Source: Burkholderiales bacterium (lineage in GTDB: Bacteria; Pseudomonadota; Gammaproteobacteria; Burkholderiales; Casimicrobiaceae). Taken from it: 7,336 nucleotides of DNA. The stretch lies in the NCBI GenBank assembly GCA_031275075.1, contig JAISPI010000064.1, positions 1 to 7,336 on the forward strand. The letters are read 5' to 3'. The stretch's first letter is position 1. Each line of letters begins with the position of its first letter. Under the pieces are notes generated by a model. It was not told the origin of the DNA, did no database searches, and saw only the letters and a list, made by a program, of their open reading frames with translations. Position numbers and translations under genes: made by a program. This document shows, piece by piece, positions 6,901-7,336 of the stretch.

Positions 6901-7336
6901 ACGAAGCGAATGTTGCGGCGCGGCATGTTGGGACAGTAGTGCATGACTGGTTGTCGCGGGTAGGCGTTCCCGGCGGTTGGCGGTTGCAGGATTGGACGCC
7001 GACATTTCTGGAAGCGCAGCGCGAAACGATTGCTTACAGTTTGACCGAGCTTGGCGTGACGATGGCGCAACGCGAAGCTGCAACGCGGCGCGTGATTGCG
7101 GCACTGAGCGCGGTGCGCGACGATCCATTCGCGCAATGGATGCTCGATTCGGCGCGGGAAGCTGCGCGTAATGAATGGGCGCTTTCGGCGATTTCAGAAT
7201 CCTCTCATACGGACAACCGCCATGTTCGGTTGGATCGGACGTTCATCGACAACGGTGTTCGCTGGATTGTCGACTATAAAATAGCGGAAACCGATTCAGC
7301 GGATGTCGAAGCCTGGCTCGATGCGGAGGCCGAACG
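3912..7336 (+). CDS. AddA/RecB-like UvrD-type helicase-nuclease (3' truncated)
   Basis: The frame is open for 1141 codons to the right edge with no stop. It encodes a superfamily 1A DNA helicase with a C-terminal nuclease, likely the motor subunit of a double-strand-break resection complex. The motifs are: Walker A APAGSGKT (30-37), Ia MTFTRKAAAEM (60-70), TIDAF (124-128), Walker B LLIDEFQDTSQ (425-435), III VGDPMQSIYRFRQAE (459-473), IV TRNFRS (497-502), V VMTLHQAKGLQFD (810-822) and VI LLYVGVTRAERQL (886-898). The nuclease begins with GTVVH (1007-1011) and shows LDRTF (D1108) and VDYK (D1121, K1123), the same 13- and 2-residue spacing as the active-site residues of RecB. The final QxxxY motif would lie beyond the edge. 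The start overlaps the AddB-like stop. Residues 657-691 come from a palindromic insertion between motifs IV and V; all helicase motifs stay intact, so the protein is probably functional. Confidence 0.93.
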   Translation, partial: MSDVYQKLIEEDRQARVQALDVTQSFLVQAPAGSGKTELLIQRILALLAQVDRPERILAMTFTRKAAAEMRERIVTALRGAHDNTSLTSPHGQQTRDLARAALAQDAKQQWHLIEQPSRLRVMTIDAFCAQLLRQAPLTSRWGAMPSFEEFVQPRYEAAVREALHDANEQAQPFWREILGTLGNSGNRLVDTMSLLLAKREQWLPLLGSMSQQDQRETLQKVLSAEIGNELTKIRDALQRMWSATERETLRSAIRYAAGHLDAGSATKAQAQTLTMCAERKDIWPLPEPEALADWRRLADWLLTKTEGSWRKSFRKSEGFPAKKDGGDAAQKEAITKLLAEQCGDSAVLARVHVLPSGQYHDDEWRFIDALLSLLPQLLAHFQLMCAQDGVIDFAEAQLAAIEALGEEEVPSDLLLTLDMRIEHLLIDEFQDTSQTQITLLQKLTAGWQPGDGRTLFAVGDPMQSIYRFRQAEVGLFLEAQSARRINDVPVTLLTLTRNFRSQARLIDWTNTVFPEVFARDQDAWRGAMTFKASAPTKVATKEGVTVRVLSDPVEEGAYVAQQAAEALNRGACDVAILVRGRSHLKDVLPALRAQGIAFTAVRLDRLGDRQVITDLLMLTHTLIQPDDELAWLSVLRAPWCGLTLADLTALARARTLFPLPPRGGGCPDKPPSVSDGHPLFKGGKAGEGEKQSLRCWREWLTTLPENISGLSESGYRRLTHLLQCWRTAYEASHDRLAQRVYRYWLALQGPSCLDERTDALAAARFFECLDAEEAAGEVLDWPLFKRRLDEAFLPEDVIDAEETGARVKVMTLHQAKGLQFDTVIMPGLGRGTGKSETPLLRWRQRPQGLLLAARRSKADKDVRSGLEGYLKLLEKEEEQHELTRLLYVGVTRAERQLVLTAVVKVKENKTNEDNGNSPQCAAPRKGSAMALWWNALCAKGMIALPVTETVAVTPSSLVENDSGLPLRRLPGSCFGYKDVLTTTEKPRSHAALRTFNEANVAARHVGTVVHDWLSRVGVPGGWRLQDWTPTFLEAQRETIAYSLTELGVTMAQREAATRRVIAALSAVRDDPFAQWMLDSAREAARNEWALSAISESSHTDNRHVRLDRTFIDNGVRWIVDYKIAETDSADVEAWLDAEAE
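5881..5984 (+). repeat. Palindromic repeat element inserted in frame in the helicase gene
   Basis: A C/G-run-rich block unlike the surrounding coding sequence is bounded by the inverted repeat TTTTTCCCC (5881-5889) and GGGGAAAAA (5976-5984). Inside are three perfect hairpins. The first is a 9-bp stem, 5887-5895 with 5901-5909. The second, GTCCGTC with GACGGAC, is 5927-5933 with 5937-5943. The third, CCCCCTTT with AAAGGGGG, is 5945-5952 with 5955-5962. The first hairpin overlaps the left terminal arm, so the two folds compete. Codons 5880-5984 encode 35 residues rich in Pro, Gly and charged residues, probably a flexible loop. None of the three sense frames contains a stop. C5880 and C5985 flank the block, and a longer target duplication is not visible. 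Its architecture matches the small intergenic palindromic repeats common in proteobacteria. Confidence 0.8.

Overview
The window looks like chromosomal DNA of a Gram-negative proteobacterium, most likely a betaproteobacterium. This is inferred from the AddAB-like DNA repair gene pair, the moderately high G+C with heavy use of TTG (Leu) and GCG (Ala), the surface-protein remnant at the left edge, and the abundance of small palindromic repeats. The species cannot be named from sequence alone. No phage, transposase, CRISPR array, tRNA or rRNA was seen.

Layout: positions 1-240 hold the last 79 codons of a rightward gene whose product resembles the end of a beta-helical (autotransporter-passenger-like) surface protein. 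Positions 241-423 are non-coding and almost entirely made of small repeats: a 7-bp direct repeat, a 13-bp hairpin, an 86-bp palindromic element and a 9-bp tandem repeat. A leftward gene (424-1038) encodes a SET-domain lysine methyltransferase with a complete NHSC / post-SET cysteine set, flanked by very basic tails. A 135-bp divergent intergenic region with a dyad-symmetric motif separates it from a rightward two-gene operon. That operon encodes an AddB-like nuclease/Fe-S protein (1174-3915) and, overlapping it by 4 bp (ATGA), an AddA/RecB-like UvrD-type helicase-nuclease (3912 to beyond the right edge).

The two rightward gene products most likely form one complex that processes double-strand DNA ends for homologous recombination. 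The helicase subunit supplies ATP-driven unwinding plus one nuclease domain. The AddB-like partner supplies a second PD-(D/E)XK nuclease domain pinned by an iron-sulfur cluster. The SET protein is divergently transcribed and has no evident functional link to them.

Two observations stand out. First, the helicase gene carries a palindromic element of about 105 nt (5880-5984), made of three hairpins inside a terminal inverted repeat. It has no stop codon in any of the three sense frames and adds about 35 Pro/Gly-rich residues without breaking the reading frame. Second, the N-terminal tail of the SET protein aligns without gaps with residues 6-18 of eukaryotic histone H3, sharing TARK and APRK at the same spacing, in a protein that is itself a SET methyltransferase.
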